A DNA stretch of 64,000 nt from Clavibacter michiganensis (GCF_002151125.1 NZ_MDJZ01000005.1:427960-491959); one strand, 5' to 3'; shown: positions 20,523 through 31,343, counted from the stretch's first letter. Numbers and translations are program-made. Notes: generated by a model not told the origin, from the sequence alone.

Positions 20523-21418
20523 GCGCGGGCCTCCGCGGCGGCGGGCTCGGCGGCCTCGGCTCGCTCGAGCGAGGCGAGCAGCGCGTCGACGCGGCCACGT
20601 CCGGGCAGCTCCGCGTCGGGGTCGACCTGCAGCCAGGGGCCGAGCACGAAGGCGCGCTCGGCGGCGCGCGGGTGGGGCAGGGTGAGGCGGTCGTCGTGGA
20701 TCCGCGCGTCGCCGTGCGCCACGACGTCGAGGTCGATCGTGCGGTCGCCCCAGCGCTCGGCGCGCACGCGGCCGAGGTCGCGCTCGATACCTGCCAGCGC
20801 CTCCAGCAGGGCGTGCGGGCCGATCGCCGCGTCCACCAGCACGACGCCGTTGAGGTAGCCGGGCTTCGTCGGGTCCTCCCCCTCGGGCGTCACGGCGACG
20901 GACTCCACGAGCTCGGAGGAGCGCACGACACGGAGGCCGGGCTCCCGGTCGATGCGGGCGACGGCCTGCTCGATCGTGCCGCGCCGGTCGCCGAGGTTGG
21001 AGCCGACCGCCACGACCGCGCGCACGACCGAGCCGGGCGCGGGCAGCGTGGACGCGCGCTCGATGACGACCGCGACGTCGTCGAACGGCACGGCGATGGG
21101 CGCGTCCGGCTTGTGCACCGTGACGCGCACGGAACGGGCGACCGGATGCGCGAGCACGACGCCCGCGACGCGCTCGGCGACCGTCTCGATGAGGTCGACG
21201 GGATCGCGCCCCACCGCGGCGGCGACCTCCTCGGCCAGCTCGCCGTAGTGCAGCGTGCGGCCCAGCTCGTCGCTGCCGCCCGCCGGCGCGAGGTCGAGCG
21301 CCACCTCGAGGTCGACCACGAACGGCTGCCCGTCCCGGCGCTCGGACGCGAACACGCCGTGGTGGGCGTGCACGCGGAGCCCGGTGAGGAGGATCCGGTC
21401 GGCGGGGAGGCCCGTCAC
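20519..21418 (-). CDS. folBK: Fused dihydroneopterin aldolase / HPPK
   Basis: 299 residues carrying two consecutive folate enzymes. Residues 1-120 are dihydroneopterin aldolase (FolB: LTGLRVHAHHGVFASER, LIETVAERVA). Residues 130-290 are 6-hydroxymethyl-dihydropterin pyrophosphokinase (FolK: VVAVGSNLGDRRGTIEQAV, RWGDRTIDLDVV, LPHPRAAERAFVL). The fusion supplies the pterin substrate for the FolP enzyme encoded upstream. Start is GTG at 21418 (4-base overlap with the preceding stop); GTG at 21421 is equally possible. Gene symbol combines folB and folK. Confidence 0.94.
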   Translation of the reverse strand: MTGLPADRILLTGLRVHAHHGVFASERRDGQPFVVDLEVALDLAPAGGSDELGRTLHYGELAEEVAAAVGRDPVDLIETVAERVAGVVLAHPVARSVRVTVHKPDAPIAVPFDDVAVVIERASTLPAPGSVVRAVVAVGSNLGDRRGTIEQAVARIDREPGLRVVRSSELVESVAVTPEGEDPTKPGYLNGVVLVDAAIGPHALLEALAGIERDLGRVRAERWGDRTIDLDVVAHGDARIHDDRLTLPHPRAAERAFVLGPWLQVDPDAELPGRGRVDALLASLERAEAAEPAAAEARA

Positions 21419-22125
21419 CACGAGCGGCCCACGACGATGGAGGGGAGGTCGCCCGGGTCGGCGGGGTCGTACCAGAGGGGCAGCTTGCCGCCGACGGCCG
21501 GGAGCCGGCGGTCGGCCGTGGTGACGGTGCGCGTGACGTGGTGGTCGCGCCCGTCGCCGTCGGTGAAGGCGACCGTGAGGCGTGCGCGGACGGCGTCGCC
21601 GGACCCGTCGAGGCGCTGCACCGCGGTGACGATCGCGGACGTGCGGCGGCCGGTCTCGGTGACGCGGCGCGCGGTGGCGGCGAGGCGCGCGACCCGACGC
21701 TGGACCACGGCCCACGCGACGGCGGCGGCGATCCCGAGCACGGCGAGCACCGCGGCGACGAGGCCGAGGACCCCGTGCGACGCGTCGCCCTCGACCGCGG
21801 CGGAGGAGAAGGGCAGCGCCCCGACGATCCCGAGCGCGGTGCCGAGGAGCACGACGGCGGCCGGCCAGAGCGCGGCGCCGACGGTGGTGAGGACGGGCGA
21901 CAGCAGCACGACGGACGCGTAGGCGCTGCCGAGGGATCCGAGGAGCCCGAGCACGACGGCGACGACCTTCACGACGACGACGCCCGCGCCCGCACCGGCG
22001 GCCAGGTCGGCCGGGAAGGTGAGGCCGACGCCCAGGATCACGGAGGCGATGAGCGCGGCGACGGCGATGCGCACGAGCACCGCCCGCGGGGAGACGACGA
22101 CTCGGTCCTGGCTCACGGCGCTCAT
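21415..22125 (-). CDS. Membrane protein with DUF3592-like C-terminal domain
   Basis: 236 residues. Four hydrophobic segments fill residues 15-145, followed by a cytoplasmic or external beta-rich domain (AIVTAVQRLDGSGDAVRARL) that ends GKLPLWYDPADPGDLP, a pattern typical of DUF3592 proteins. It lies between folP (4-base gap) and folBK (4-base overlap), so it is coordinately translated with folate genes, though nothing links it to folate chemistry. I assign the fold only tentatively; function unknown. Confidence 0.75.
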   Translation of the reverse strand: MSAVSQDRVVVSPRAVLVRIAVAALIASVILGVGLTFPADLAAGAGAGVVVVKVVAVVLGLLGSLGSAYASVVLLSPVLTTVGAALWPAAVVLLGTALGIVGALPFSSAAVEGDASHGVLGLVAAVLAVLGIAAAVAWAVVQRRVARLAATARRVTETGRRTSAIVTAVQRLDGSGDAVRARLTVAFTDGDGRDHHVTRTVTTADRRLPAVGGKLPLWYDPADPGDLPSIVVGRSW

Positions 22126-22129
22126 GCTC

Positions 22130-22996
22130 CTACTCTGACAGACCGGCGGCGGCGGACGGCCCGGCGGACGCGCGCCCGCGCGACCACGCCTCCTCGACCG
22201 CGAGCGCGGCCCGGGTGGACGCGACGTCGTGCACGCGCACGGCCCACGCCCCCGCCCGCGCGGACAGCGCGCTGACGACCGCCGTGGGCACGTCGCGGTC
22301 CTCGACGGCGGCGCCCTCCGGCAGCAGCCGTCCGAGGAAGCGCTTGCGGGAGGCGCCCACGAGCACGCGGTGGCCGAGGCCCGTGAACGCGTCGAGGGAT
22401 CCGAGGAGCTGCCAGTCGTGGTCGGCGTCCTTCGCGAAGCCGAGGCCGGGGTCGAGCACGATGCGGGCGGGATGCACCCCCGCGGCCACGAGCGCCTGGA
22501 CGCGGGCGCCGAGCTCGGCGCGCACCTCGCCCACGGTGTCGCCGTACGTCGCGCGCGCGGCCATCGTGTCGCTGTGGCCGCGCCAGTGCATCGCCACGAA
22601 GTCGACGTCGGCGCCCGCGACGACCGCGGCCATCCGCGGATCCGCGAGACCTCCGGACACGTCGTTGACGACGCGCGCGCCTGCGGCGACGCAGGCCTCC
22701 GCGGTCGCGGCGCGCATGGTGTCGACGCTCACGGCGATCCCCTCGGCGGCCAGCTCGCGGACGACCGGCAGCACGCGGGCGAGCTCCTCGGCGGCGTCGA
22801 CGCGCTGCGCGCCCGGCCGGGTGGACTCGCCGCCCACGTCGACGAGGTCGGCGCCCGCGGCCACCATCCGCCGGGCGTGCGCGAGCGCGTCGTCGAGGGC
22901 GAGGTGGCGGCCGCCGTCGCTGAAGGAGTCGGGGGTCGCGTTGAGGATCCCCATCACGAGCGTGCGGACGGGGGACACCGCCGGCGACGTAGTCAC
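22130..22996 (-). CDS. folP: Dihydropteroate synthase
   Basis: 288 residues. Joins p-aminobenzoate to hydroxymethyl-dihydropterin pyrophosphate; the sulfonamide target. Visible: MGILNATPDSFSDGG (pterin site), DVGGESTRPGA, SVDTMRAATAEACVAAGA, VLDPGLGFAKD and SRKRFLG. GTG start overlaps the folE stop by 4 bases. Normal length and all motifs present. Ends with an Ala/Ser-rich tail. Confidence 0.97.
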   Translation of the reverse strand: MTTSPAVSPVRTLVMGILNATPDSFSDGGRHLALDDALAHARRMVAAGADLVDVGGESTRPGAQRVDAAEELARVLPVVRELAAEGIAVSVDTMRAATAEACVAAGARVVNDVSGGLADPRMAAVVAGADVDFVAMHWRGHSDTMAARATYGDTVGEVRAELGARVQALVAAGVHPARIVLDPGLGFAKDADHDWQLLGSLDAFTGLGHRVLVGASRKRFLGRLLPEGAAVEDRDVPTAVVSALSARAGAWAVRVHDVASTRAALAVEEAWSRGRASAGPSAAAGLSE

Positions 22997-23583
22997 GGCC
23001 GGTCCCTGCCGCCGGCGGCGGGCAGCAGCGCGAGCACCTCGGCGCGCGCCGCGGGCTCCGCGAGCGAGCCGCGCGCCGCGATGGTGATGGTCGTGCTGCC
23101 GGCCTGGCGGGTGCCGCGCGCGGTGACGCAGCCGTGCGTGGCGTCGAGGATCACCGCGACGCCGCGCGCGCCGAGGCCCCGCTCGAGCGCCTCGGCGATC
23201 TGCTCGCCCAGCCGCTCCTGCATCTGCGGCCGCGAGGCGAGGTCGTCGACCACGCGCGGCAGGCGGCCGAGGCCGACGATGCGCTCCCCCGGCACGTAGG
23301 CCAGGTGCGCGACGCCCGTGAACGGCAGCAGGTGGTGCTCGCAGATGGAGCGGAACGCGAGCCCCGTGACGATGACGGGCTGCGGCGCCGCGTCCGTCGC
23401 CGGAAGCGGGAACGTCTCGCGCAGGTGCCGGAGCGGATCCGTGCCCACGCCCGCGAAGAACTCGCCGTACGCCTCCGCGACCCGCGCCGGGGTCGTCGCG
23501 AGGCCCTCCCGACCCGGGTCCTCGCCGATGGCCAGGATCAGCTCGGCGACGGCCGCCTCGATGCGCGCCCTGTCGACGCCCAC
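22993..23583 (-). CDS. folE: GTP cyclohydrolase I
   Basis: 196 residues. Converts GTP to dihydroneopterin triphosphate, first step of folate synthesis. Zinc ligands are visible in SICEHHLLPF and in HGCVTARGTRQ; GERIVGLGRLPRVVDDLASRPQMQERL is the classic core. Start GTG at 23583, four bases after the ftsH stop, so co-translated with ftsH. Confidence 0.97.
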   Translation of the reverse strand: MGVDRARIEAAVAELILAIGEDPGREGLATTPARVAEAYGEFFAGVGTDPLRHLRETFPLPATDAAPQPVIVTGLAFRSICEHHLLPFTGVAHLAYVPGERIVGLGRLPRVVDDLASRPQMQERLGEQIAEALERGLGARGVAVILDATHGCVTARGTRQAGSTTITIAARGSLAEPAARAEVLALLPAAGGRDRP

Positions 23584-23587
23584 CGGA

Positions 23588-25588
<2,001 letters not shown>

Positions 25589-25654
25589 GAGCGTAGGGGC
25601 GCGGGCCCGACACCTTTCTGCCCGTGCCGCGCCGTACGGCGACGAGATGTCTCG

Positions 25655-25660
25655 AGGATA
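25655..25660 (-). promoter_or_regulatory. Possible ftsH promoter (-10 box)
   Basis: TATCCT preceded by TTG (leftward, 25660-25655), about 67 bases before the ftsH ATG, in the 157-base gap after hpt. No good -35 is visible, so this is tentative. Confidence 0.3.
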
Positions 25661-25745
25661 CAAGCGGCCGTCTGAGCGTGGCCGCGGTGTTCGCCGCCAG
25701 CCGAACGTGCGCCGGCATGGAGGCGGATAGGAGGAGCGGGGCGCC

Positions 25746-26297
25746 TCAGCTGTAGACGTGCGGCGCGAGGACCGCCACGTCGCGGAGGTTGCGGTACCGC
25801 TCCGCGTAGTCGAGGCCGTAGCCGACGACGAAGTCGTTCGGGATCTCGAAGCCCACGTACCGCACGTCGACCGCGATCTTCGCCGCCTCGGGCTTGCGCA
25901 GCAGGGCGCACACCTCGACGCTCGCGGCCCCGCGCGAGCGCAGGTTCGCGAGCAGCCACGAGAGGGTGAGGCCGGAGTCGATGATGTCCTCGACGATGAG
26001 CACGTGGCGGCCCGTGAGGTCGGCGTCCAGGTCCTTGAGGATGCGGACCACGCCGCTCGACTTGGTGCCGGAGCCGTAGGAGCTGACCGCCATCCAGTCC
26101 ATGTGGATCGGCAGCGCGAGCTCGCGCGCGAGGTCGGCCATGACCATGACGGCGCCCTTGAGCACGCCGACGAGGAGCAGCTCCTCCCCCGGGTGGTCGC
26201 GCTCGATCTCGCGGCACATCTCGGCGATGCGGCCGTGGATCTCCTCCTCGGTGTGGAGGACCTCGGTCAGGTCGTCGGCGATGTCGGTGGATCTCAT
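25746..26297 (-). CDS. hpt: Hypoxanthine phosphoribosyltransferase
   Basis: 183 residues. Purine salvage: hypoxanthine (and guanine) plus PRPP to the nucleotide. The PRPP-binding motif [17 protein letters not shown] is clear, together with the N-terminal [17 protein letters not shown] and the [17 protein letters not shown] segment near the C-terminus. One base separates its start from the tilS stop; the tilS-hpt-ftsH order is conserved in Gram-positives. GAGTGA precedes the ATG. Confidence 0.96.
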   Translation of the reverse strand: MRSTDIADDLTEVLHTEEEIHGRIAEMCREIERDHPGEELLLVGVLKGAVMVMADLARELALPIHMDWMAVSSYGSGTKSSGVVRILKDLDADLTGRHVLIVEDIIDSGLTLSWLLANLRSRGAASVEVCALLRKPEAAKIAVDVRYVGFEIPNDFVVGYGLDYAERYRNLRDVAVLAPHVYS

Positions 26298-26298
26298 G

Positions 26299-27324
26299 TC
26301 ACTCTTCCGTCGTCCTGGCGCTGAGGACGATGAGCCCGTCCTTGCGTACGACCCTAACGCCCGGCAGGTCGACCGCCCCCTGCCCGTGCCAGTCGGTGAC
26401 GAGCCGCGCGACCTCCAGGACGTGCGTCCGGGAGAGGTGCGCCGCGAACTCCTCGCGCGCGGCGAGGCGGATCAGCCGGTGCCGGAGCGCGGGCGGCGCG
26501 GCGAGGAGCGAGGCCGCCTCGAGCGAGATGCCGGCCTCGGCGTGGTCGGCGATCTCCTCGATCATCTCGGCCGCGAAGTGCTCGAGCGCGTCGTCGTCCT
26601 CGCGCAGCTGGTCGGCCGTGCGGGCGAGGGCCTCGGCGATCCCGGGGCCGAGCTCGCGCTCGAGCACGGGCAGCACGTCGTGGCGGACGCGCACCCGGGC
26701 GTAGGCGGGGTCGGCGTTGTGCGGGTCCTGCCAGGGGTCGAGCCCCTGGTCGGCGCAGGCGGCGCGGGTGACGGCCGCGCGGATCCCCAGCAGCGGCCGC
26801 AGGTAGACGGCGTCGGCCGCGCGCGCGGGCGTCGACGTCGCCATGCCGTGCAGGCTCGCGGCGCCGGACCCCCGGGCGAGCCCCAGCAGCACGGTCTCCG
26901 CCTGGTCGTCGAGGGTGTGCGCGAGCAGCAGCGCGCGGGATCCGGTCTCGCGGAGCGCGTCGTCGAACGCGGCGTAGCGGGCGGCGCGGGCGGCGGCCTC
27001 GGGGCCGGCGGTGCCCGGATCCACGCGCACTCGCATCACGACGACCGGCGCGAGGCCGAGGGCGCGCGCGGCGTCGGCGGCGCGGGCGGCGACCGCGGCG
27101 GACCCGTCCTGCAGGCCGTGGTCGACGACGACGGCGCCGACGGCGACGCCCGCGCGGGGCCCCTCGAAGGCGGCGGCCGCGGCGAGGGCGAGCGAGTCGG
27201 CGCCGCCCGAGAGGGCCACGAGGACGGGCCCGGCCGGGCTCGCGGGGAGGGCGGCGAGGGCCTGGCGGACCGCCCGCCTGAGGTCCGCGACGGCGGGGGT
27301 CAGACGGGGGCGCTCGGGGGGCAT
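26299..27324 (-). CDS. tilS: tRNA(Ile)-lysidine synthase
   Basis: 341 residues. Modifies C34 of tRNA-Ile(CAU) to lysidine with ATP and lysine. The PP-loop ATP site is visible as [16 protein letters not shown] near residue 37; [16 protein letters not shown] and [17 protein letters not shown] are the conserved TilS segments. The C-terminal part is short, as in actinobacterial TilS. First gene of the leftward block, divergent from ppa with only 54 bases between. Confidence 0.95.
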   Translation of the reverse strand: MPPERPRLTPAVADLRRAVRQALAALPASPAGPVLVALSGGADSLALAAAAAFEGPRAGVAVGAVVVDHGLQDGSAAVAARAADAARALGLAPVVVMRVRVDPGTAGPEAAARAARYAAFDDALRETGSRALLLAHTLDDQAETVLLGLARGSGAASLHGMATSTPARAADAVYLRPLLGIRAAVTRAACADQGLDPWQDPHNADPAYARVRVRHDVLPVLERELGPGIAEALARTADQLREDDDALEHFAAEMIEEIADHAEAGISLEAASLLAAPPALRHRLIRLAAREEFAAHLSRTHVLEVARLVTDWHGQGAVDLPGVRVVRKDGLIVLSARTTEE

Positions 27325-27378
27325 CCACTAACGTTATGGCAGCATCCCGCCCACGTCAGAACCACGAGGAGCACGCGC

Positions 27379-27906
27379 ATGGCCAGCTACGACGTCGTCG
27401 TCGAAATCCCCAAGGGGTCCCGCAACAAGTACGAGGTCGACCACGAGACGGGCCGCGTGTACCTCGACCGCGTGCTCTTCACGTCGTTCGTGTACCCCAC
27501 CGACTACGGCTACTTCGAGAACACGCTCGGCCTCGACGGCGACCCCGTCGACGTGCTCGTGCTCCTCGAGTACCCGGTCTTCCCGGGCGTCGGCGTCTCC
27601 ATCCGTCCCGTGGGCGTCTTCAACATGAGCGACGAGGCGGGCATCGACTCCAAGGTCATCGGCGTCCCCGCGAAGGACCCGCGCTGGGCGCACATCCAGG
27701 ACATCGACGACGTGCCGCAGCAGACCCGCAACGAGATCGAGCACTTCTTCGAGCACTACAAGGACCTCGAGCCCGGCAAGTGGGTCAAGACGGAGGGCTG
27801 GGGCGGCGCGGCCGAGGCCGAGCGCATCGTGCAGGCCGGCTTCGAGAAGCTGCAGGCCGAGGGCGGCCACGACGGCCACGCCGGCGAGCCGGACGAGGAC
27901 GCCTGA
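27379..27906 (+). CDS. ppa: Inorganic pyrophosphatase (family I)
   Basis: 175 residues. Hydrolyses pyrophosphate. Active-site residues lie in [38 protein letters not shown] and [19 protein letters not shown]. Start ATG at 27379 with GAGGAG upstream; the open frame continues far upstream over tilS on the opposite strand but is not coding. Ends with a Gly/His/Asp-rich short tail ([14 protein letters not shown]) seen in relatives. Convergent with the peptidase gene; a shared terminator lies between. Confidence 0.97.
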   Translation: MASYDVVVEIPKGSRNKYEVDHETGRVYLDRVLFTSFVYPTDYGYFENTLGLDGDPVDVLVLLEYPVFPGVGVSIRPVGVFNMSDEAGIDSKVIGVPAKDPRWAHIQDIDDVPQQTRNEIEHFFEHYKDLEPGKWVKTEGWGGAAEAERIVQAGFEKLQAEGGHDGHAGEPDEDA

Positions 27907-27939
27907 TCCGCGTCACCCCCTGGGTCCGCGCACCGGACA

Positions 27940-27986
27940 CGACGACGCCCGCCCCCGCAGCAGATGCGGTGAGGCGGGCGTCGTCG
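27940..27986. terminator. Bidirectional terminator between ppa and the NlpC/P60 gene
   Basis: Stem CGACGACGCCCGCC (27940-27953) pairs perfectly with 27973-27986. The loop contains a further small stem (CCGC/GCGG). It serves ppa from the left and the peptidase gene from the right. Confidence 0.78.
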
Positions 27987-28015
27987 CGTCCGGACCGGGT
28001 CGGCCGGCCGCGGGA

Positions 28016-29404
28016 TCAGCCGGGGCGGCCGACGTAGGGCATGAGGTCGCTGCCGCCCCAGAGGCCCTGGATCTTCACCACGTCGCCGGGCTTGGGCGCC
28101 GCGATGATGGTGTCCCCGCCGAGCGAGATGGCGTTGTGGTAGAAGCCGCTGCCGTTCTTCCAGAACACGATGTCGCCCGCCTGGCGCTGCGAGAACGGCA
28201 CGAGCCGGCCCTGCGACTGCATCTGGTTGTACTGCGAGCTCACCGAGTGGCCGCCGACGTTGATGCCCGCGGCGCGGTAGGACATCATCACGAGGCCCGA
28301 GCAGTCCCAGCCGTTGCCCTCGCCGCCGAAGACGTACGGCTCGCCGAGCTGCGCCTTGGCGAACCCGATGGCGACCTGCGCGGCGTTGCCGGACGGGGCC
28401 GGAGCCGGGGCCGGGGCGGGCGCGGGGGCCGGACGCGAGGGCTGCTGCGGCGCCGGGGCGGGCGCGGGCCGCGCGGGAGCGGGCGCAGGAGCCGGTGCGC
28501 TGGAGGATCCGCCGCCGGAGGAGGAGCCGCCGCCGCCGCCGCCGGACGAGGATCCACCGCCGCCGGAGGATCCGCCACCCGATGCGCCGCCGGACGAGGA
28601 GCCCCCGCCCGATGCCGAGCCGCCGGACGGCGCCGCCGCCGCGGGGATCGGCGGCTGCGTGATGCTCTGGATGTACTGGGCCTCGATCTCCGAGGTGGAG
28701 TCCTTCAGGAGCGCGAGCTGCGCGATGAGCTGGTCGCTGTTGCGCGTCTGCTCGGCGACCGCCGACTGCGCCGTCGCGGCGGCGGCGTCCGCCTCGTCGA
28801 GCGACGCCTGCGCCTCGTCCGCGAGACGCGCGAGCTCGTCCTTGGCGACCTGCGCCTGGTCGCTCAGCGACGCGGCGCTGTTGCGGTCGGAGAGGGCCTG
28901 CTGGTACACGGTCTGCGTGCTCTCCGAGAGCTTCGACATGGTGCCGAGGGATCGCAGCAGCTCCTCGGCGTCGTCGCCGTCCGAGGCGAACAGGCTCGCG
29001 GTGATGTCCTGACCGCCGGCCCGCGCGAGGTGGCTCGCGAGGAGGCCGGCCCGCATCCGGCTGGTGAGCGCGGCGGCCTGCGCCTCGTCGGCCTTCTTCT
29101 CCAGGCGGGCGAGCTTGTCGGCCTGCGCGTCGCGCGCGGCCTGGGCCTCGGCGTACTTCTCGCCGGCGACCATCGCGGCCGTGTTGGCCTGGTCCGCGGA
29201 CTCCTGCAGTCCCGTCACGAGCTCCGTCACGCGGTCGATGGCGGCCTGCGTGTCGGCCTGGTTCGCCTTCGCCGCCTGCACGTCGGCCCACGAGGGGTAG
29301 TCGGTGGCGGCGAACGCGGTCTGGGCGGCGACGCCGCTGGAGACCGCGATCACCCCCACGGCCAGCGTGGAGATGACGACCGTGGTCGGGCGGAGGTGGC
29401 TCAT
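28016..29404 (-). CDS. Secreted coiled-coil NlpC/P60 peptidoglycan endopeptidase
   Basis: 462 residues. Signal peptide about residues 1-33 (TTVVISTLAVGVIAVSSGVAAQ), a coiled-coil region to about residue 230, a Ser/Gly- then Pro/Ala-rich linker of about 90 residues, and a C-terminal NlpC/P60 domain with catalytic Cys in DCSGLVMMSY and His in YHNAISLGG. It probably cuts the stem peptide during cell separation, like RipC/RipA enzymes. Start ATG 29404 has GAGGA upstream; ATG 29416 is an alternative. Its coiled-coil half closely resembles that of the adjacent M23 protein. Same transcript as that gene, 13 bases apart. Confidence 0.92.
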   Translation of the reverse strand: MSHLRPTTVVISTLAVGVIAVSSGVAAQTAFAATDYPSWADVQAAKANQADTQAAIDRVTELVTGLQESADQANTAAMVAGEKYAEAQAARDAQADKLARLEKKADEAQAAALTSRMRAGLLASHLARAGGQDITASLFASDGDDAEELLRSLGTMSKLSESTQTVYQQALSDRNSAASLSDQAQVAKDELARLADEAQASLDEADAAAATAQSAVAEQTRNSDQLIAQLALLKDSTSEIEAQYIQSITQPPIPAAAAPSGGSASGGGSSSGGASGGGSSGGGGSSSGGGGGGSSSGGGSSSAPAPAPAPARPAPAPAPQQPSRPAPAPAPAPAPAPSGNAAQVAIGFAKAQLGEPYVFGGEGNGWDCSGLVMMSYRAAGINVGGHSVSSQYNQMQSQGRLVPFSQRQAGDIVFWKNGSGFYHNAISLGGDTIIAAPKPGDVVKIQGLWGGSDLMPYVGRPG

Positions 29405-29417
29405 GTCGTTCCTCATG

Positions 29418-30728
29418 TCAATGCGTGCTGGTGATGGAGACGCCCTGGCCGTGCATGAACGCCACCGGGTCGGTGGGGTTCCCGTTCAGGCGGATCTCGA
29501 AGTGGGAGTGGCAGCCGGTCGAGCCGCCGGTGGTGCCGGTGATCGCGATGGGCTGTCCCGCGACGACCTGCTGCCCGTTGCGCACCAGGGTCCCGCCGTT
29601 GGCGATGTGCCCGTAGGCGGAGGAGACGCCGCCGCCGTGGTCGATGCGGATGTAGTTGCCGTAGCCGCCGTTCCAGCCCGCGAACACGACGGTGCCGGAG
29701 TGCACCGCGTACTGCGTCTCGCCGCAGCTGTAGCCGCGCACGAGGTCCTCCCCCGCGTGGAAGATCATGCGGTGCTGGATGGGGTGGAAGCGGGGGCCGT
29801 AGTAGCCGCTCGTGTTCGCGCCCGGGAGGGGGGCGGTCCAGCCGGACGCGCTGATGGCGCCGGGCGAGACGTCGCCGCCCGCGCGGCCCTGGCTGGCGGC
29901 GAGCGCGTCCGCGTCCGCCTGGCGCTTGCGGACGCCGGCCTGGTAGTCGTCCTCGGTGGCCTCGCGGTCCTCCGCCATGACCGCGAGCTTCGCGTCGGCG
30001 TCGGCCTTCTGGGCGTTCTGGTCCTCGAGCGCCTGCTCGAGGTCGGCCTGCGCCTGCGCCGCGTCGGCGAGCAGCTGCTCGGCCTTCGCCTTCAGCGCGT
30101 CGAGCTCGGCGAGGGCGACCTGGGCCTGGTCGCTGAGGGACTTGGCCGCGTTGCGGTCCTGCAGGGCGATCGCGTAGATCTGGTCGGACTTCTCCGCGAC
30201 CTTGCTCATGGTGCCGAGCTTGTCGAGGAGGTCGTCCGTGCCGTCGCCCTCGCTGAGGAGGAGCGTGCCGGAGAGGTTCTGTCCGCCGGAGCGCATCAGC
30301 TGCTTGGCGAGGCCGGCGGCCTGCTCCTGCGACTTCGTGGCCTTGGCGTCGGCCGCGTCGACCTTCTGCTGCAGCTGGACGGTGTCCTCGTACTTGTCGT
30401 CGGCCGCCTGCTGCGCCGCGTCGTGCTCCTCGCCGCGCTTCGTCACGAGGTCCTGCGCGTCGGTGACCTTCTGCTGGAGGGACGCGATCTCGTCGTCGAT
30501 CCGCTGCACCAGCGCCTGCTGCGCCTGCTCGTCGCCGCGGGCCTTCTGCACGTCGTCCCACGAGGCGAAGGTCTCGGCGTGGGCCGGGGCGGCGATCGAC
30601 CCGGTGAGGAGGACGGCGGCGATCGCGACGATCGCCTGGAGGGTGCGGCGGCCGCGCGGGCGCGTCCGCGTCGCGCCCGAGGTGCGCGGGCTGCGGAGGA
30701 GGTCGTGATGCATGCTGGTCCCGATCAT
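29418..30728 (-). CDS. Secreted coiled-coil M23 (LytM) peptidoglycan hydrolase
   Basis: 436 residues. A basic N-terminus then a hydrophobic signal segment (LQAIVAIAAVLLTGSIAAPAHA), coiled coil to about residue 270, and a C-terminal LytM/peptidase M23 domain with zinc ligands in FHAGEDL and CHSHFEIRL. EnvC/NlpD-like architecture; it should cleave cross-bridges or activate amidases at the septum. ATG at 30728 chosen; ATG at 30713 is possible, neither with a strong Shine-Dalgarno. A -10-like TACTGT lies at 30820-30815. A GC-rich hairpin (CTCCCCGC/GCGGGGAG) precedes the start. Confidence 0.92.
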   Translation of the reverse strand: MIGTSMHHDLLRSPRTSGATRTRPRGRRTLQAIVAIAAVLLTGSIAAPAHAETFASWDDVQKARGDEQAQQALVQRIDDEIASLQQKVTDAQDLVTKRGEEHDAAQQAADDKYEDTVQLQQKVDAADAKATKSQEQAAGLAKQLMRSGGQNLSGTLLLSEGDGTDDLLDKLGTMSKVAEKSDQIYAIALQDRNAAKSLSDQAQVALAELDALKAKAEQLLADAAQAQADLEQALEDQNAQKADADAKLAVMAEDREATEDDYQAGVRKRQADADALAASQGRAGGDVSPGAISASGWTAPLPGANTSGYYGPRFHPIQHRMIFHAGEDLVRGYSCGETQYAVHSGTVVFAGWNGGYGNYIRIDHGGGVSSAYGHIANGGTLVRNGQQVVAGQPIAITGTTGGSTGCHSHFEIRLNGNPTDPVAFMHGQGVSITSTH

Positions 30729-31139
30729 CGTGTCGCCCGGCTGGCCGGCTGTGCCTCCCCGCGGGACCGGCGGGGAGCGGCGGATCTCATCCGTCACGCC
30801 TTCACCGGCTCTCACAGTAGCAACGGGGATCCGCGGCGCACAGCACGCGGATGCGGGGATCCACGCTGGGGATCCCCTCCCGGGAGGGTCGAGCGAAGGC
30901 TAACCCCGCGGAAGGGGGACAGCGGAGCAGCGCGCCTGCCGTGTCGCGAACCTGGCAGGAGGTCGGGACGGGACGCGGGCGACCGCTCCGGGACGCATCG
31001 CGCGAGGAGGCGACACGCCGCCCGATCCGCATGGAGACGCGGTGCGGGGCCGCGCTCCGGGCGCCGATTTGAGTCCTCGCCCGGAGTGCGGTTATGCTGA
31101 CGTGTCGGTTGCTGCGAGGCCTGGGAGACCAGGGCGAGC
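30729..31139. other. Intergenic region between the M23 gene and tRNA-Glu
   Basis: 411 bases without a convincing gene. It holds the M23 upstream region (-10-like TACTGT on the minus strand near 30818, a leader hairpin near 30763-30785), several GGATCC sites (near 30827, 30858, 30870), a palindrome CCCTCCCGGGAGGG at 30875-30888, and the promoter of the tRNAs at 31069-31098. I looked for a cyclic di-AMP riboswitch before the peptidase gene and could not support one. Confidence 0.5.
31069..31098 (+). promoter_or_regulatory. Promoter of the tRNA-Glu/tRNA-Asp unit
   Basis: -35 TTGAGT (31069-31074), 18-base spacer, -10 TATGCT (31093-31098). The start point near 31105 gives a leader of about 35 bases before tRNA-Glu. 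Confidence 0.65.
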
Positions 31140-31212
31140 GGCCCCATCGTTTAGTGGCCTAGGACGGCGCCCTTTCACGGCGTTAACACGGGTTCGAATC
31201 CCGTTGGGGTCA
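31140..31212 (+). tRNA. tRNA-Glu (anticodon TTC)
   Basis: 73 bases, full cloverleaf: acceptor GGCCCCA/TGGGGTC with one G-T pair, anticodon stem GCGCC/GGCGT with loop CTTTCAC (anticodon TTC at 31174-31176), T arm ACGGG-TTCGAAT-CCCGT. The CCA end is not fully encoded (A at 31212 is the discriminator, then CC-G). First of a Glu-Asp pair 22 bases apart. Confidence 0.97.
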
Positions 31213-31234
31213 CCGAGCAATGACCGACACGCAA

Positions 31235-31311
31235 GGCCCTGTAGCGCAGCTGGTTAGCGTGCCGCCCTGTCACGGCGGAGGTCGCGGGTTCAAGTCCCGT
31301 CAGGGTCGCCA
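31235..31311 (+). tRNA. tRNA-Asp (anticodon GTC)
   Basis: 77 bases including an encoded CCA (31309-31311). Acceptor GGCCCTG/CAGGGTC, anticodon GTC at 31269-31271 in loop CTGTCAC, T arm CGGG-TTCAAGT-CCCG. The pair with tRNA-Glu is followed by a terminator. Confidence 0.97.
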
Positions 31312-31319
31312 CGGATGGC

Positions 31320-31343
31320 AAGCCCTCTCATACGAGAGGGCTT
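31320..31343 (+). terminator. Terminator after tRNA-Asp
   Basis: Perfect 10-bp stem AAGCCCTCTC (31320-31329) / GAGAGGGCTT (31334-31343), loop ATAC, followed by CTGT. It separates the Glu-Asp transcript from tRNA-Phe. Confidence 0.85.

Noticed and set aside
30729..31139. Cyclic di-AMP riboswitch upstream of the peptidoglycan hydrolases
   Set aside because: Such leaders are known before cell-wall hydrolase genes in actinobacteria. A GGCTAACCCCGCGG segment resembles part of the motif, but on the opposite strand, and the other conserved elements are missing.
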